A DNA stretch of 64,000 bases from Eulemur rufifrons (lineage: Eukaryota; Chordata; Mammalia; Primates; Lemuridae), in NCBI RefSeq assembly GCF_041146395.1, contig NC_091001.1, forward strand, positions 103,190,965 to 103,254,964, written 5' to 3'. Under the pieces are notes generated by a model that was not told the DNA's origin, did not search any database, and saw only the letters and a list, made by a program, of their open reading frames with translations. Positions within the stretch are counted from its first letter, which is position 1, and each line of letters begins with the position of its first letter. Below are positions 13,800-35,639 of the stretch, in pieces. A program made the translations under genes and the position numbers.

Positions 13800-14085
13800 A
13801 ACAATTAAAAAATTATCTATTGTATTTATTCCTTGCTAAATACTGGAAATACAAAGATAAACAAGCTAACTATTCCAAGTCTCAAGGAACTAATAATTTG
13901 GTGGAGGAGATAGTACGTTAAACTAATTATTATATACTTTTTAAAGTATTACAATAGATGTCTGAAATGCTATGGGAATATGAATGAATAATTGATTAGT
14001 ATGGAAATATAAGGGAGTTTTAAAGAAAACTATATATAGGCTTATAGGAATGGAATGAATGAATGTACCCTTTGGGAATCAGCTT
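13800..14085 (-). repeat. L2 fragment, reversed
   Basis: 'ctggaaatacaaagataaacaagctaactattccaagtctcaaggaac' and 'acaatagatgtctgaaatgctatggg' follow the reverse of an L2 region. It probably resumes at about 14345-14475 after an interruption. Confidence 0.55.
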
Positions 14086-14087
14086 TT

Positions 14088-14335
14088 AGGTATCATTTCT
14101 TCCTGAAAGTCTCCCCTAAGCCTCCAGACTAGGTTTGGTTCCCTTTCCTCAGTGCTTAGACATACCTTTACGGTAGCACTTATCCCATTATATTGAAATA
14201 AATGCTATATGTCTGTCTCCCTGCTAGTGTAAATTCCTAGGGACAAAAAAGACTGTCTTATTTTTGAATCCCTAATATCTAACACAGTGTTTGGTGCATA
14301 ATAGATGCTGAATAGATGTCTTCTGAACTGAACAA
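14088..14335 (+). repeat. L2 3' end
   Basis: 'tcctgaaagtctcccctaagcctccagac' and 'gtctgtctccctgctagtgtaaattcctagggacaaaaa' through 'cacagtgtttggtgcataatagatgctgaatag' match the L2 3' end in order. Confidence 0.75.
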
Positions 14336-14344
14336 CAAAACAAC

Positions 14345-14480
14345 AAAATACATGAGTGTTTGGGGAATTGCAAGTAGTTTTGCATGGAATAACGTGAGGC
14401 AGAGAGAACAGAATGAAGTGGCTAGAGATAAGGCTGGAAAATAGCTAGGACAAAGTTGTGAACAGCCTGATTAAGTAGGC
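14345..14480 (-). repeat. L2 fragment, reversed
   Basis: 'gaggcagagagaacagaatgaagtggctagagataaggctgg' and 'aacagcctgattaagtaggcc' resemble the reversed L2 segment that would continue the piece at 13800-14085. Confidence 0.5.
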
Positions 14481-14640
14481 CATATATTGTTAGTTATCTC
14501 TTTATATACATGTTTCTTGCTAGAATGCATTTTTTAGGGACAAGGATTAAATCTTTTATGTCATAGTATTTACTTCAGCATCAGACACAGTTCCTTGTAC
14601 AGAACAGATGTTCAGCAAATCAAAGCAGAGTTAAATCAAA
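14480..14640 (+). repeat. L2 3' end
   Basis: 'cttgctagaatgcattttttagggacaaggatt' and 'catcagacacagttccttgtacagaacagatgttcagcaaat' match the L2 terminal region. Confidence 0.6.
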
Positions 14641-15143
14641 TCATCAGATGAGAACATCCACTTAAAAGTACTTTGAAGACTACGTTATTATTTAGTTGTC
14701 AATGATTATGGATTGATAGTAAGCAGTGACCATATTCTGCCCTAGATAATGATAGAGGAAGCATTCTTTCGATCTATCGTTTTACCCTGAACCGAACCTA
14801 TTTCTATTCTGAAATCATGAACTATAAGCAAACTTAAAATACTTAAACAGTTACTTTTTTATTTGTGGTAAATTTTGGACTCTCCACTCATTAAAAAAAG
14901 TATCAAATGAGGTGAAGACAAATTAACACTAGTTTTTTTTTAAATAAAAATTTCACATGTGTCCTGGCATCAAACATAGAATCACTTAAATTGCCTAATT
15001 TTGATTTTAGTCAGACAAACTGCCTGGCTTACTATAGCTACAACCCTGTAGTAGAAATGATTTACATAGTAATGTATCGAAGTATGATAAGATAGAGTAT
15101 GATGTAGTACTATGCTGATAACTGTTTAACAACTGGCTTTCTA

Positions 15144-15197
15144 GAAAGAAAAAGAAAGAAAGAAAGAGAGAGAAAGAGAGAGAGAGAGAAAGAAAAA
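15144..15197 (+). repeat. (GAAA)n/(GA)n microsatellite
   Basis: Imperfect purine tract of GAAA and GA units with no pyrimidine interruption. Confidence 0.88.
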
Positions 15198-15394
15198 TAA
15201 ATCTCTGATCTGTAGCATTTGCTGATATTTTTGATGTAAATACTTCCCTTATGGCCCACTCCCAAGTAACTACCCACGTGAAGGTACTGAAATGTGTGGC
15301 TGGGAAGAGATGGTGATAGTCAGTGCATCTGAATCTTTGGGAGCCAGCCTAACACACTATGGTTTTGAGAATAATAGCTATGATAATTTAAAAA

Positions 15395-15600
15395 AATATT
15401 TAATGAACACTGACTTATATGCACTCTTCTAAATGCTTTACACAGTATATTTCATTTAATTTACACAGCAACCTAGGAGGTAGGTTCCACTTTATAATTT
15501 CCACTTATAGGAATCTGTGTTTGAGAAAAGCTAAATAATTTGCTCTTAGGAAAAAGTGGACTATAGATTCAAATTTAATATGATTCAATCCTACCTACTC
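15395..15600 (-). repeat. MIR, reversed
   Basis: 'actcttctaaatgctttacacagtatatttcatttaatttacacagcaacctaggaggtagg' is the reverse of the MIR tail region. Confidence 0.75.
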
Positions 15601-16235
15601 AATAACTACTATTCTATATTGCTTTCTGATAGAAAATAAATTATGTTTAGCATAGTTTTCATGTTAAATGTATTTTGTATTTAATGTAAATATATATAAT
15701 TCTTTAAAAATTTTAAGTAAAAGATAGTTATAAGAATTTGCCATTTCCAGCTAAACATTTATTATTATGCAACCAACCACAACAAAGTGACTAATCTCAG
15801 CAAAAAAAACTGTACAAAAGGAGAAAGCAATCTAAGTAACTTTAAGTTTATATGATGAAAAATATAGACATTTTCTGTCTCAAAATCTTGAAGATTCTTG
15901 CAAAAGATTCATTAAAATAACAATTGCATGAATTCCAATACAATACAATACAAACTCTTATTTCAGTGTTAAAGAGTCTTTTAATTGTTGCTGAAATTTA
16001 TTAGAATGTCAAATGGGTGTTGTAAATAGTTGAATACTCCCACCTACTTTTCCAATGCTTAGGGCTCAGGAAACAGGTTATTTCTAACTAGCTAAGCATG
16101 CAGAAAATATAATCATACGTTAATGATTTAAGATTTAGAAATAAAAAAGAATGATCAACAGATAAAACTGTAGTTACAAGATGGTTGTAAACTTTGGAGC
16201 CATTGCAGAAGACTTTAAGTAAGACTTAATAACTA
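15600..16235. other. Unclassified AT-rich intergenic DNA
   Basis: No gene or repeat family recognised. Contains a short direct repeat 'atacaatacaatacaa' near 15940. Confidence 0.5.
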
Positions 16236-16770
16236 CACATTAGGCATATGAAGCAGCATATGCCCAAGACTGAAACTGTGGAAGGGCCTTGTATACTTAA
16301 AGGATGACGGAAAGTTTAGTGCTGCAGGAAAGCAAGCCGTGCTGTGGAAGCTGAAAAAACAGTTTGGAGTGAAACTATGAAGAAATTTATATGCCAAATT
16401 AAAGAGTTTGTATTTTATTCTGTAAGTATCAAAGAGTCGAAAGAAGTTCTTGAGCAAGAAAATAATAAAATGTTTAATTTTTTAAAAGAAGAAAACTCTT
16501 GTAACAGTGTTGGGCAGAAGTTGAGGAGAAACTAGTAAAATGAAGATCAGTTTATCACAGTAGTCTCAAAAACAGATGATAAGGGTTTGAAATAATGCTG
16601 AAGTATTATGGGTAAAGAAAAGAGGATTAATTTCAGGCTAATTTTTGATGTAGAATCAACAAGATTTAATGAATGTCTACATAAGGATTGAATTTTTGGT
16701 AAATTCAGTAAAAAAGAAGAAAGTTAAGAAGAGTTTCTAGTTTAGGAGACTGGGTAGATAGATAGTGATG
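16235..16770 (-). repeat. L2 fragment, reversed
   Basis: 'gaagggccttgtatacttaaaggatg', 'aaattaaagagtttgtattttattctgtaag' and later text follow the reverse L2 order ('agggccttgtaggcc ... ggactttggattttattctaag'). The open frames here are repeat-derived. Confidence 0.55.
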
Positions 16771-17530
16771 CCATTAATGAAAATTGAGAATAAGGGGGTG
16801 GTTTACAGTTTTAACCATCTGCATATAAACTGTCACATTTAAGATGATAGGTATGTTATAAATGACCATCTTGCTCTGCTGAAAGGTTAATCATATGCAA
16901 ATATGTACAATATCAGTTTTCTGAATTATTTCCTATGTGGTGCTTATCATTGATAAAAAGTGCTATTTATGTTATTTTTAGCCATATTTATTTTAAATAT
17001 TTTTAGTAAGTTATGATGTTTTCCTCTCTGCTGTATTTGGCTTAAATATTTTTGTTAGTGGTTCTTATTAACTATATTATCTTTCATTGTGAAACAAAGT
17101 TTTAGGCTTAGCATATTAATTCATTTCTTAAATGATTCATTAAAAGAAGTAAAAGAGAAAAACTGCAGTGTCACATTTCTGGTCCTACCATGAAACTTAA
17201 ATGATGTTAAAAACACTAATATTTAAGGTCAATTTTGGCTTATTGTGGTATAGCTCAGCAGAGTTTTCATGTTAAATGTATTTTAATATGATTATAAAAG
17301 CAAGTCTCCAATTTAACATATAAAACCAAAGCAAAATAAAACAAAAACAAGAAACTTGAAGCACTTCTAAGAGACCACAAAATCCATTTGGATTGGCAAA
17401 TGTATATTAACAGTAGAGTCATTTCATCTTTTTTCATTAATGGGAGGCATTGGGGATATAATAAATTCTTGTCCTGATTAGTGGAGGGGATGTATGAATA
17501 ACTCAATACAATAAAATGTTTTCAGCGTTT
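16770..17530. other. Unclassified AT-rich intergenic DNA
   Basis: Nothing recognised. A 17-base stretch 'ttcatgttaaatgtatt' occurs at both about 15658 and 17266. Confidence 0.45.
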
Positions 17531-17870
17531 TACAGTTAGAAACAAATTGCTACAGAAACACAGATGAGGATGAAAATAATTCTGTCCAGGGATTGGATAA
17601 AGCAGGGAGTAAGTAGAGAAACTTTCAGTTGAAATAACTTTTGGGAAGGATTTTTTAAAGGCTTAATAGGAATTTGCCAGGTGGAGAAACGGAAGAATAT
17701 CGAGAATATGCATGGAATAGCAAGAAAATAAACAATCTGCTTTTGGCACATTGTAAAAAAACAATGAAGCTGAAAAATTTAAGGTAGGACCTAGTTGTGA
17801 GGATATGGCATGCCATGCTAAAGTGAGATTCTGACTTTTCCCCTTAATTCTACCAGAGGGAAGAAAGTAT
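17530..17870 (-). repeat. L2 fragment, reversed
   Basis: 'aaattgctacagaaacacagatgaggatgaaaat' and 'aaggattttttaaaggcttaataggaatttgccaggtgg' resemble the L2 region in reverse. It ends just before the CpG promoter of RAD51AP2. Confidence 0.45.
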
Positions 17871-17929
17871 TTACATTAGCTACTGCCCTGGCATTAGAAA
17901 AAGGAGCTAAAAATAGGCAAAGTAACGGC

Positions 17930-26001
<8,072 letters not shown>

Positions 26002-26245
26002 ATGTTAGGAGAATTTAAAAGAAGAATTTTGACTTTCATGTTTCAAAATATTTCACATCTAGAAATGTTTTTTTTTTTCCTTTGGATAAATGCTTTCTTC
26101 TAGCTTGGGGGTTTGGGACTTTCTTTATTAAAAAGGGGTGGAGAGGTTTTTGTTGTGTGTGAAATATTATCTTTAAAAGTTACAAAATATTTTATTCATT
26201 TTTATATCGCAAAACAATGTACAAATTAAAGTGTTTTCATGATCT
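26002..26245 (+). other. RAD51AP2: RAD51AP2 3' UTR (approximate end)
   Basis: Sequence from the stop codon to just past the poly(A) signal. It is AT-rich, with T runs and the GT-rich stretch ttttgttgtgtgtg. The cleavage site is estimated at 10-25 bases after ATTAAA. Confidence 0.6.
26225..26230 (+). promoter_or_regulatory. RAD51AP2: ATTAAA poly(A) signal of RAD51AP2
   Basis: The commonest variant of AATAAA, 224 bases after the stop codon. It is followed by gtgttttcatg and a later T/GT-rich stretch (gtctacttgttattttt), as expected for a cleavage site. Confidence 0.65.
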
Positions 26246-26339
26246 TATAAAATATGTCTACTTGTTATTTTTCATGATATATGCATATGATCCTTTGTGA
26301 AGATTGATAGCTTTTGTTTCTGAAAAGGAACTATGACAC

Positions 26340-26500
26340 CTAAAAAGGTAATGAATGACTGTTCTAATCCATTCCCCCCATTTATCAGGTGAAAAAAATA
26401 GACATGTAGAGAGGACGGTAGGCTTTTCAAGGTCAAAACATTAGTATTAGGATTGGGATAAAAGCTCTCTCCTCTGTAGCATTGTTTCCCACTTTTTTCT
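26340..26500 (-). repeat. MIR fragment, reversed
   Basis: 'attccccccatttatcaggtgaaaaaaatagacatgtagagagg' and 'caaggtcaaaacattagtattaggattggg' resemble reversed MIR. Divergent. Confidence 0.45.
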
Positions 26501-26584
26501 GCATTTGCTTTCTAATCTTTCTTTCTTCAGAGTCTGTATTTGGCTCCAAAGGAGAATTATGATTAGGTAGTTCAAACTTACTAT

Positions 26585-26800
26585 TAATTTATTCACTCAT
26601 GCAACAAATATACTTTAATACCACTACTATTGTGTTAGGCTCAGTGGTAGAATAGAGAAGACATGTATAAAACCTTGCCTCATGGAGCTTACTTTCTATG
26701 CTGGAGATTGGTAGAGAAATGTAGGACATACATAATTTAAAGGTAACCATCAATACAATAAAATATAATTTTAAAAACAATATACAAAGAAAAACTAAAA
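26585..26800 (-). repeat. L2 fragment, reversed
   Basis: 'ttcactcatgcaacaaatatac', 'gtgttaggctcagtggtag' and 'ccttgcctcatggagcttactttctatgctgg' match reversed L2 ('ccctgccctcatggagcttacattctag'). Confidence 0.72.
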
Positions 26801-26999
26801 TGGGCTATTTAGCAAAAAGTAAGGAAAGAAAGAAGCATCAAGAAAGCATAGAAAACAGCATACAATGACAGGAGAACTAAATGTATCAATTCACAAAATA
26901 GATGTGACTGAATTAAATTATGCTATTACAAGAAAACCTTCTCAGACTTGCTAAAACTATGTCAAAATTGGCTCTGTTCATTAATTTCCATCCCTCACC

Positions 27000-27220
27000 A
27001 TACACTTTTCAATTTCCATATCTTACTCTAATCCCTCCCACCCCCCAACTCATTACCTTCTCATACTGTAATTTATACCTTGCTAGATAGAACACAAAGT
27101 CCTTGAAGGCAGAATTCTTTTCTTTTCCCCCACTAATATATCCCAAGTGCCTAGAATAGTACCTGCCCCCTAGTAAATACTGATATTATTTGAGTAAATG
27201 AAGGAATAAATTTCTACTCC
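27000..27220 (+). repeat. L2 3' end
   Basis: 'aacacaaagtccttgaaggcagaattc' and 'tcccaagtgcctagaatagtacctgccccctagtaaatact' match the L2 end. Confidence 0.7.
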
Positions 27221-27234
27221 TGTCTCATAAGAGC

Positions 27235-27410
27235 TATATTTAAAAAAAATTTTAATAGCTTTATGACCTTGAGCAAATTCTCATTTCCAAAAAGGGGATA
27301 ATAATATCTCACGGGATTATTATGAAGAACAAATGGGCTAATACATATTATGTACTTATAACAGCTCTGATACATAGTAACTATTCAATAATTAATAGCT
27401 ATCTAGAATG
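27235..27410 (+). repeat. MIR
   Basis: 'ttatgaccttgagcaaattctcatttcc', 'ggggataataatatctcacgggattattatgaag' and 'atgggctaatacatatt' follow the MIR consensus. Confidence 0.78.
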
Positions 27411-27419
27411 TTTGACTTT

Positions 27420-28999
27420 TTCTTAATTTTTTTTTTCTGGATCCTGCATTAGATTATTTTCAAGAGTATGCTATTCCTTTGAGCTTTATTAAAATGTTTC
27501 TTTTACTTTTTTTTCTACAAAGGTCCTACTTTTCCTCCTCCTTCTTTTTTATCATTCTAAGCTCCATGTTGAATTTTTCTTTTATCTTTATACACAGTAA
27601 ATCTCATCACAGTCAAGATTTCTCTTCACAGCCTTGGTCTTTTGCCCTGTTCTTTGTTGCTGTGTGTGAATATTGAATTTTATTCTTAGGTTTATATTTC
27701 CAGGGCAGGTTTATATGCTTCCAGTCTTATTCCTAGTCCCGAGAAGGCTTTTATGGATACTTTTATCCTTTCTCTAATAAATGCTATATTCACTTTCAAC
27801 CACTCACTGCTGATTCTTTCTTTCTCTGAACTGATTGAATATGTGACAATTTAAACTCCTAGTACATCCTACACTGCTTACTGTGGTTTTCCGTGCCACT
27901 GCCCCATCACTGTTTTGCTCTTTAGAGCTTTTCTTAAAGGGATGATACGTCCCCAAATGCAAAACTTACTGTTGCTAGTGTCACCACTCAAGCACCCCTT
28001 CTTCCATACCTCCAATCAAATATACAACATATGCACACAAATAAATACTACCTTACCCTTCCTCTCTAGTCTGTGAGCTCTTTTCTCTGGAATTAGAACA
28101 TTGGAGGGTAGGAATTATGTTTTTGTATCTTCCTAGCCAGATTTGGAGAGGCTGCATGGGAGCTGTGGTAGAAGACATTTTAAATGAAATCCATCCCTCC
28201 TCCACCTTGCTCCTTTTTTTTATATCTTTGTCCTTAAAATGTAAAAGTTGAATGCTTTCAGATCAGAAGAAAAACATTCAAAGGATAAAAAGTTGCTCTA
28301 AAAAATACTTGCTTTTATTCAACCTCAGAATAAATCTCCGTGTTACTTCAGTTTACAGTAACATGCTTTTGGTTGCAGAACTGTGAGCATGAGAAGAGAA
28401 GCAGAACCTTATATTAAATCAACTTGAAAAAGTTATGTTGATAGTAGCGAGTACGGTAAGTATGTAAACCTCTAAGTTAATATTATTCATTTAACTGTAT
28501 TTATTTAGTTAAGTAAAATGGAAAACAAAATGTGCAGTGAAAATGATCTTTAGTTCCATTTACATGGTCACATAATGGAATGTTTATAGAGTCAGCCATC
28601 ATTTGGGGAAATTTTTCTGATAACATAAACATTACACATTTACATAGACATAAAATAGTTGGTGGCAGAGTGTACACTACTAAAAAAAACTTTTAGACTA
28701 AAGGGAATATAAAGATATCAGAAAGGTCCTAAATTATATATTTCCATTATTGTTTGAAAAGATCCTTGCTCGATATGCCCATGTGATATTTTTAAAAAAC
28801 ACAGCCACCTGCTATAACAGCATATTCAGAAGAAACAGTCATTAAACTACTCCACCTATCTATGCAATGGGCAAAATAATAAATTCGTAATCTAAAGATC
28901 TCTGTTATTGCTTCTGTAATTTTGTAAATCTTATAATTTTTGGATACATGTAATTAAAAAAAGAAGACTGTGGACCTCTTTCTTGAACTGGAGACTCAT

Positions 29000-29000
<1 letters not shown>
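27420..29000. other. Unclassified intergenic DNA
   Basis: Pyrimidine-rich 27,480-28,180 may be old L2 ('attggagggtaggaattatg' near 28102). The remainder is not recognised. Confidence 0.35.
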
Positions 29001-30239
<1,239 letters not shown>

Positions 30240-30240
<1 letters not shown>

Positions 30241-31940
30241 TGAACAACATGACAACGAACAGGTATGTCTTAAACATACTATGCTGAATAAACTTTTCTT
30301 CTTGGGGCATATAGTTATGTGCCCTCCTGGAATTTAAAGGTATCTTCCCTCTTTGCTAATCTCCGTTGTATTTTCTCCTTGAACCAAAAAAGTGAAAACA
30401 AAGTTTACATCTAATCGTTTACTATGTATCATTCTTGAGATATTTAGTTGTCTAATTTGTCAGAATTTAAAATCAGTCTTATTTTTGCAAAGAAAAAAAT
30501 AAGATAAAACAAAGTAAGATGTAGTCTGTATAATTTTAAAATGATTTTGAGAATTAAATTATAAAAATATTTCTCAAAATTTAATGTTCTATCTTTTACC
30601 GCATTTAAAATTTTTATAAACGAAATCAGTAGAATAAATTTAAATTTTCTATTGACTTCTTCCCTTTGTGTTAGTAAAACATATTTGTTAGAGTTCTCCA
30701 AATTTTTATTTTTTCCTTTTTACTTTTATATTTGCCCTTTAAATAATCTTTTAACATTTTTTGAGTGATTCAATTTTTAAAAGTTAGTACCTAGACATGG
30801 TACAAAATACAAAGGATTAAAAAAAAAAAGGAAACAGTAAATAAAAGTCCTCCTTTCTTTTTCCATACTCAACTATTCCATTTCTTTTGATGGAGAAAAC
30901 AATTGTTAACTGCTTCTTGCTTCTACATATTTTTATGAAACAATAATATTTTAATATTAATAAGTACATAAGGTATTTTAAGTTACCTATTTTATACCTA
31001 CACTTTAAAATATGCATAATTATCATTGTATCTTGCTCTTACTTTTTTTAAAAGTGTATGTTTCTATAAATAAATTTGATCATTATGGTGTACTTTATAA
31101 ATTCAATAATTTGTGTATTTCAACATGTTAAAAATTTAAGATTAAAAAGAAAAATCTTTTTCAATGTTAAAAAAACTGAAACTAAAAAAGTCAAGTGGGT
31201 TTAGTGGATCTGACATTTCCACTAAATTATATTAATTTTAAAGCAATTTTAGAAATTCTGATTTTTAACTTTTTCAAATATCCTTAATACTACTTTAACA
31301 AAATATTCATATTCCCATGAATATAATTTTAACAGCATACTTAATTACGTAGTCCATAGGTCTCCCTTTTCTTAAAAAAATCTTGTGATTGATTTTGCTG
31401 CCTGGCTAATTACCATTCCAATTTCTCTCCTTTATTTCACTGCTGTACATCCAATAATGCCGCTAATTCCTGCTCACTTTGTTGTTGTTGTTGTTGTTAA
31501 GCTTACACCTAAATGCATACATAATCCTTTTCTTCTCTCAGGAGTCTTTATCTCTTTTTTTCCTGCCCTGCCTCCTCTCACCAGAAAGAACACTCTTAAG
31601 AGTCTCAGGACTTCAGGCCTTGGTCCTTTTTCAGTTTGCATTTTCTCTTCATTTCTTTACATTGTTACCTACTTTCTATTCCAGAAACTTTCACTTGATG
31701 GTAATACATTACCTTTTGTTTTTTCTGACCATACTATTTCTTTTACTTAACTATAAGCAAACTCTAAAGTTTAGTCCGTGGACTTTTGCTCTTTATTTCT
31801 GTATTTTATACATTAGAAATCTCATCAGTTTTCATGAGATCATTTGCTGTACCAACTCTACAATTTTGAAGCCAAATTATGTCTTTCTCAGATTCTAATT
31901 TTAATAGCATAACAGTAATAAAAAAGCATAATATTCATTA
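30240..31940. other. Unclassified very AT-rich intergenic DNA
   Basis: Contains (TTG)n at 31481-31498. The overlapping 121- and 139-codon open frames at 31385-31898 are hydrophobic and pyrimidine-driven, with no domain or promoter context. They are probably old-repeat by-products. Confidence 0.4.
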
Positions 31941-32140
31941 AATTAAATCTATGGGTCAGGAGCTATTCTAAGCTCTTTACATATGTTAAATAATTTAATC
32001 TTTAAATAATCTCATAGTCAGATACTATTACTATCTCTATCTTATATTGTGAGTTAAATAACTTGTCTAAGGCCACAAAGTGTGAAGTTGCAGAGTCAGG
32101 ATTCAAACCCAGAAAGTCTACCCTAGGGCCAAAGCTCTTA
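31940..32140 (-). repeat. MIR, reversed
   Basis: 'gagctattctaagctctttacatatgttaaataatttaatc' through 'gttgcagagtcaggattcaaacccagaaagtct' is reverse MIR. Confidence 0.82.
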
Positions 32141-32399
32141 ATTGATCAATACTTATGCATACATATGGAAGTAACCTTCATGGGCATAGGGCAGGTGGGA
32201 GAGAGGAAGGAGGGGATGGGTAAATTCACACCTAATGGCTGTCTGGGGGATGGGCACGCTTGTAGCTTTGACTCAGCTGTGCAAAGGCAATTTATGTGAC
32301 CAAGCATTTGTACCTCCATAATATTCTGAAATTTAAAAAAAGTTCCAGATTACTATAGGCCAATAACTTCAACTCAGTGTGTCTTGAATCTCATCTGTC

Positions 32400-32900
32400 T
32401 TTACTACCTGACATTTATTTCACAGTCAAATCCTGCCGCTTCTTCCTCCTAAGGAGCCCTCCAACCTATGCATCCTTTTTTCATTGTTTAGAGCCTTTAT
32501 GTGACCTTACCGAACATAACTTTCCAGATTGACCACCTCACAATTTAACTAGTTTATTAATGCTCTAATGCTTCCTTTTCTCCCATCTAATATTTTCTCA
32601 TTTTGCTCATAGTCTTTCCTCTCCTAAGATGCACTAGTCTTTTACCTATTTAAATCTTATCTACCTTTAAACCTCCACCTCTATAGTGCTTTCTCCAACT
32701 ACTTGAACATTTTATGATTGCCAAGTCCCCTGAAAAACCACAGTGATACATTTTGAAATTTATTCAAGCATTTACTCCACCTGCTTTGTATTATCTCTTT
32801 GCTTATCTAAGCTTGTGCATAGAGATCATTTTATAAACTTCTTTGTGGTCTCTAAAACATTTGATCAGTGCCTCATACTAAAAAATCTTTATTGATTATA
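32400..32900 (+). repeat. L2 fragment
   Basis: Order of 'aaatcctgccgcttcttcctc', 'accttta aacctccacctctatagtgctttctccaac' and 'atcagtgcctcatactaaaaaatctttattgatt' resembles L2. Divergent. Confidence 0.5.
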
Positions 32901-34130
32901 TTCTGAATATTACTATAGCATTTCTTTCATGTTTTCTTCTGCTTGGCTTTATATTTTTATTGATAAATCTAGTAAGTTTATAGCTTTTTTTGATTTGTAG
33001 AAGAAAATATAGCTAAATGCAATGGAGATTTTTGGCATATTTTTGTCTTTGGTCCTGTTGACCCTATCTCCCTCTACTTCTTAGGCTAGCTTCAAAGTAC
33101 AATCCACTTTTTCCTTACATAGTTTTTATAAATGTCTTTTAATATGAGTAACACCTAGTCAAATTGAGTTACACACTTATTTTTCATCCTTTTAATAGTA
33201 TAGATTTTCAACAAAACTTCATGAAAGTATTTGTGCATTTTCATCAATAGGCAAAAATGAATGTTTCACAAAATTGTTTCTCTCCTTGTCTTTTAAAGTT
33301 TGCCCTACAAAGTAGTATCTCACAAATCTGCTATTCTATATGCTATGCTTAGAATGATTATCCTCATCATTACTGTCATCATTATCAGTCATTAAGTGCC
33401 TTCATGAAGTAGGGCAACACTCCAGAGGATATATAGACTTAGCATCAATAATCAGAATTTGGAGGCTGCTTCCTTGCAAGAACCAAGGGATTCTGCTTAC
33501 TAGTAAGAATCAAAAGCAGGACCAGGAAATACTTTCATAGCTTGCTGAGTCTTCCAGCTGATGCCTCCTTTTAAAATTACTTTAGTAGAATGTTGCTCAA
33601 ACATTTTATAATTTATACTTTCATATAATTTCTCTGCACATCTCAAATTCTCTCTTTTTTTTTGAAAAAACAAACTATATAAACTTATTGCCAGAAAAAT
33701 TTAATTTGCGTGTGGCAGAATAGTAGAGAATTTAGCTCAATGTATAATTTTGAGGTGTATACTGATTTATTTCTCTAAAAACTGATTTAATTTATATATA
33801 TATTTCAAACTTTTATTTAAAAATAAAAACTATACTTTTTAAACAGAAAAGAAATTTGTTGAACTATAGGTATTTTGGTCAGAATATCATAAAGTGAAGT
33901 TGAATTTAGGAATATTTTTGAAGGTGCTGTAGAAAAAGAAAAGGAAGTTTGGAGATACTTACCAGGAAATAAAATGTAACAGTACCAATAATTCATATAT
34001 ACAAAATGTTATAAAGTTGTATAATCTGCTTATCTGAAGAGATGACTCTTATTAAGAAATGAGAGAGCAGTTTTTATAAACCATTACCATTTTTGTAATA
34101 CTGTCTTTTAAAAAAACTAGTAGACTTTGC
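32900..34130. other. Unclassified AT-rich intergenic DNA
   Basis: No gene or repeat recognised. Confidence 0.45.
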
Positions 34131-34132
34131 TT

Positions 34133-34620
34133 ATTATTTTTAAGTTTACAGAAATATTGAACAGAAAGTATACTCCCCCCCATGCTCTTCCATACAGCTT
34201 CCTTTATTATTAATATCTTGCTTTGGTGTAGTACCCAAGTTACAGTTGGTGAACCAATATTGACACATTATTATTAACTAAAGTTCATAGTTTACATTAG
34301 GGTTTACTCTTTGTGTTGTACAGTTCTATGGAAATTATGCATAATTTCATGCATCCACCATTAGAACACCATACAAAACATTTCATGGCTCTAAAAATTC
34401 TCTCTGCTCCACATATTCATTCCTTCTCACTCTTGCTCCAACCCCCTGCAACCCCTGGCAACCATTGATCTTTTTTAACTGTCTCTACAGTTTTTTCTTT
34501 CCCAGAATGTCATATAATTGGAAGCATATAGTATGCAGCCTTTGCAGACTGCCTTCTCTCACTTAGCAATACGCATTTAAGGCTCTTACAATACTAACTT
34601 TTCTGGTGATGGATCTTCTG
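34133..34620 (-). mobile_element. L1M 3' UTR fragment, reversed
   Basis: 'tttacagaaatattgaacagaaagtatac', 'gttggtgaaccaatattgacacattattattaac', 'catagtttacattagggtttactctttgtgttgtac' and 'aatgtcatataattggaagcatatagtatgcagcc' match the reverse of ancient mammalian L1 (L1MB-L1MD class) 3' UTRs. Noncoding fossil. Confidence 0.78.
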
Positions 34621-35139
34621 TTAGTAAAAAATTTATGTTTTAAATGTTTTAGGCCCTAGCTGGCTATCATTACAGTCTTTTATAGGGAAAAAGACAATAA
34701 TTATAGTTCACTTTAAATTGTGGTGTATCCACTTACAAATTTCTGAAAGTTTTTCTTATGGATTTTCCTTATAGAGATTCTGAACTTCAAGGAAACTACT
34801 GTCAGCATTCACAAAAGCTTCCCTGGGAACAGAGACATTTCAAAGCATTTTAAGTCTTGGTAAAATGGTTCCAAAGGAGGTTTTATTTTCTATTTTGTTA
34901 ACAGAAACTGCACTTAGGAGCCAGATATACTATAGACTAAAATGGTGAACAGTAAGACAATGCTGTAAAAATCTATGCTAAGCTTGAAAAATTCTGGTAA
35001 ATGGAAATTCAAACTCTTAACCAATGTAAGGGGGTATTTTAATGTATAGCTTTGGTGATGTCTTGTATAATGAATGCCCTATGATGTGCTGCAGGAACAT
35101 CAGAATACTATTAGTAAGTGCAATTCTATGACTATAGGA

Positions 35140-35280
35140 ACATTAATAACCAGTATGTATTTATTTAGACCCAGTTAATGTCTAGCAGTTTGCCAAGTAC
35201 TATGTGCGATATGTGTGTGTATATTATGATCTCTGCTTTTAGGAATTATGTAAGTTTAATTGACAAAATCTAAGAGACAA
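35140..35280 (-). repeat. L2-like fragment, reversed
   Basis: 'agtatgtatttatttagacccag' and 'gccaagtactatgtgcgatatg' resemble 'gcctactatgtgccaggc'. Short and divergent. Confidence 0.35.
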
Positions 35281-35289
35281 AACCCGTTA

Positions 35290-35470
35290 TACAACTAAAA
35301 GAATAGTAAGAAGATTTGAGCTTCCAGTCTGACTCTCTCTGCATGACCTTGAAAATGTCATGTAGCTTCATTTGGCTTTCAGAGGTTTCTTCATTTGGCA
35401 TATTGTAATTATTAAAATAACTTCTGATATTCTCTTGCTCTGCAAATGAAATACCATGTGGGTTGCTAAT
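35290..35470 (+). repeat. MIR
   Basis: 'cttccagtctgactctctctgcatgaccttgaaaatgtcatgtagcttcatttggc' follows MIR. The minus-strand open frame here is incidental. Confidence 0.65.
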
Positions 35471-35639
35471 TGGAAATAAAAGAAGTACCAAGAGGAAATC
35501 TATTAGATGTAAATAACAAAGAATGTGTAATATCTTTAGGTATTTTAGCAACTTTTATTTTCTATTAAAGGTTCATGAAAAAGAAAAAGTAAAAATTAGG
35601 ATAGTTATTTATCTTTCATATATCTCAAGTGGGAAGTTT

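Noticed and set aside
31385..31898. Overlapping hydrophobic frames that could suggest a membrane protein
   Set aside because: T/C-rich sequence gives Leu/Phe/Ser in two frames at once; no start context, splice partner or homology.
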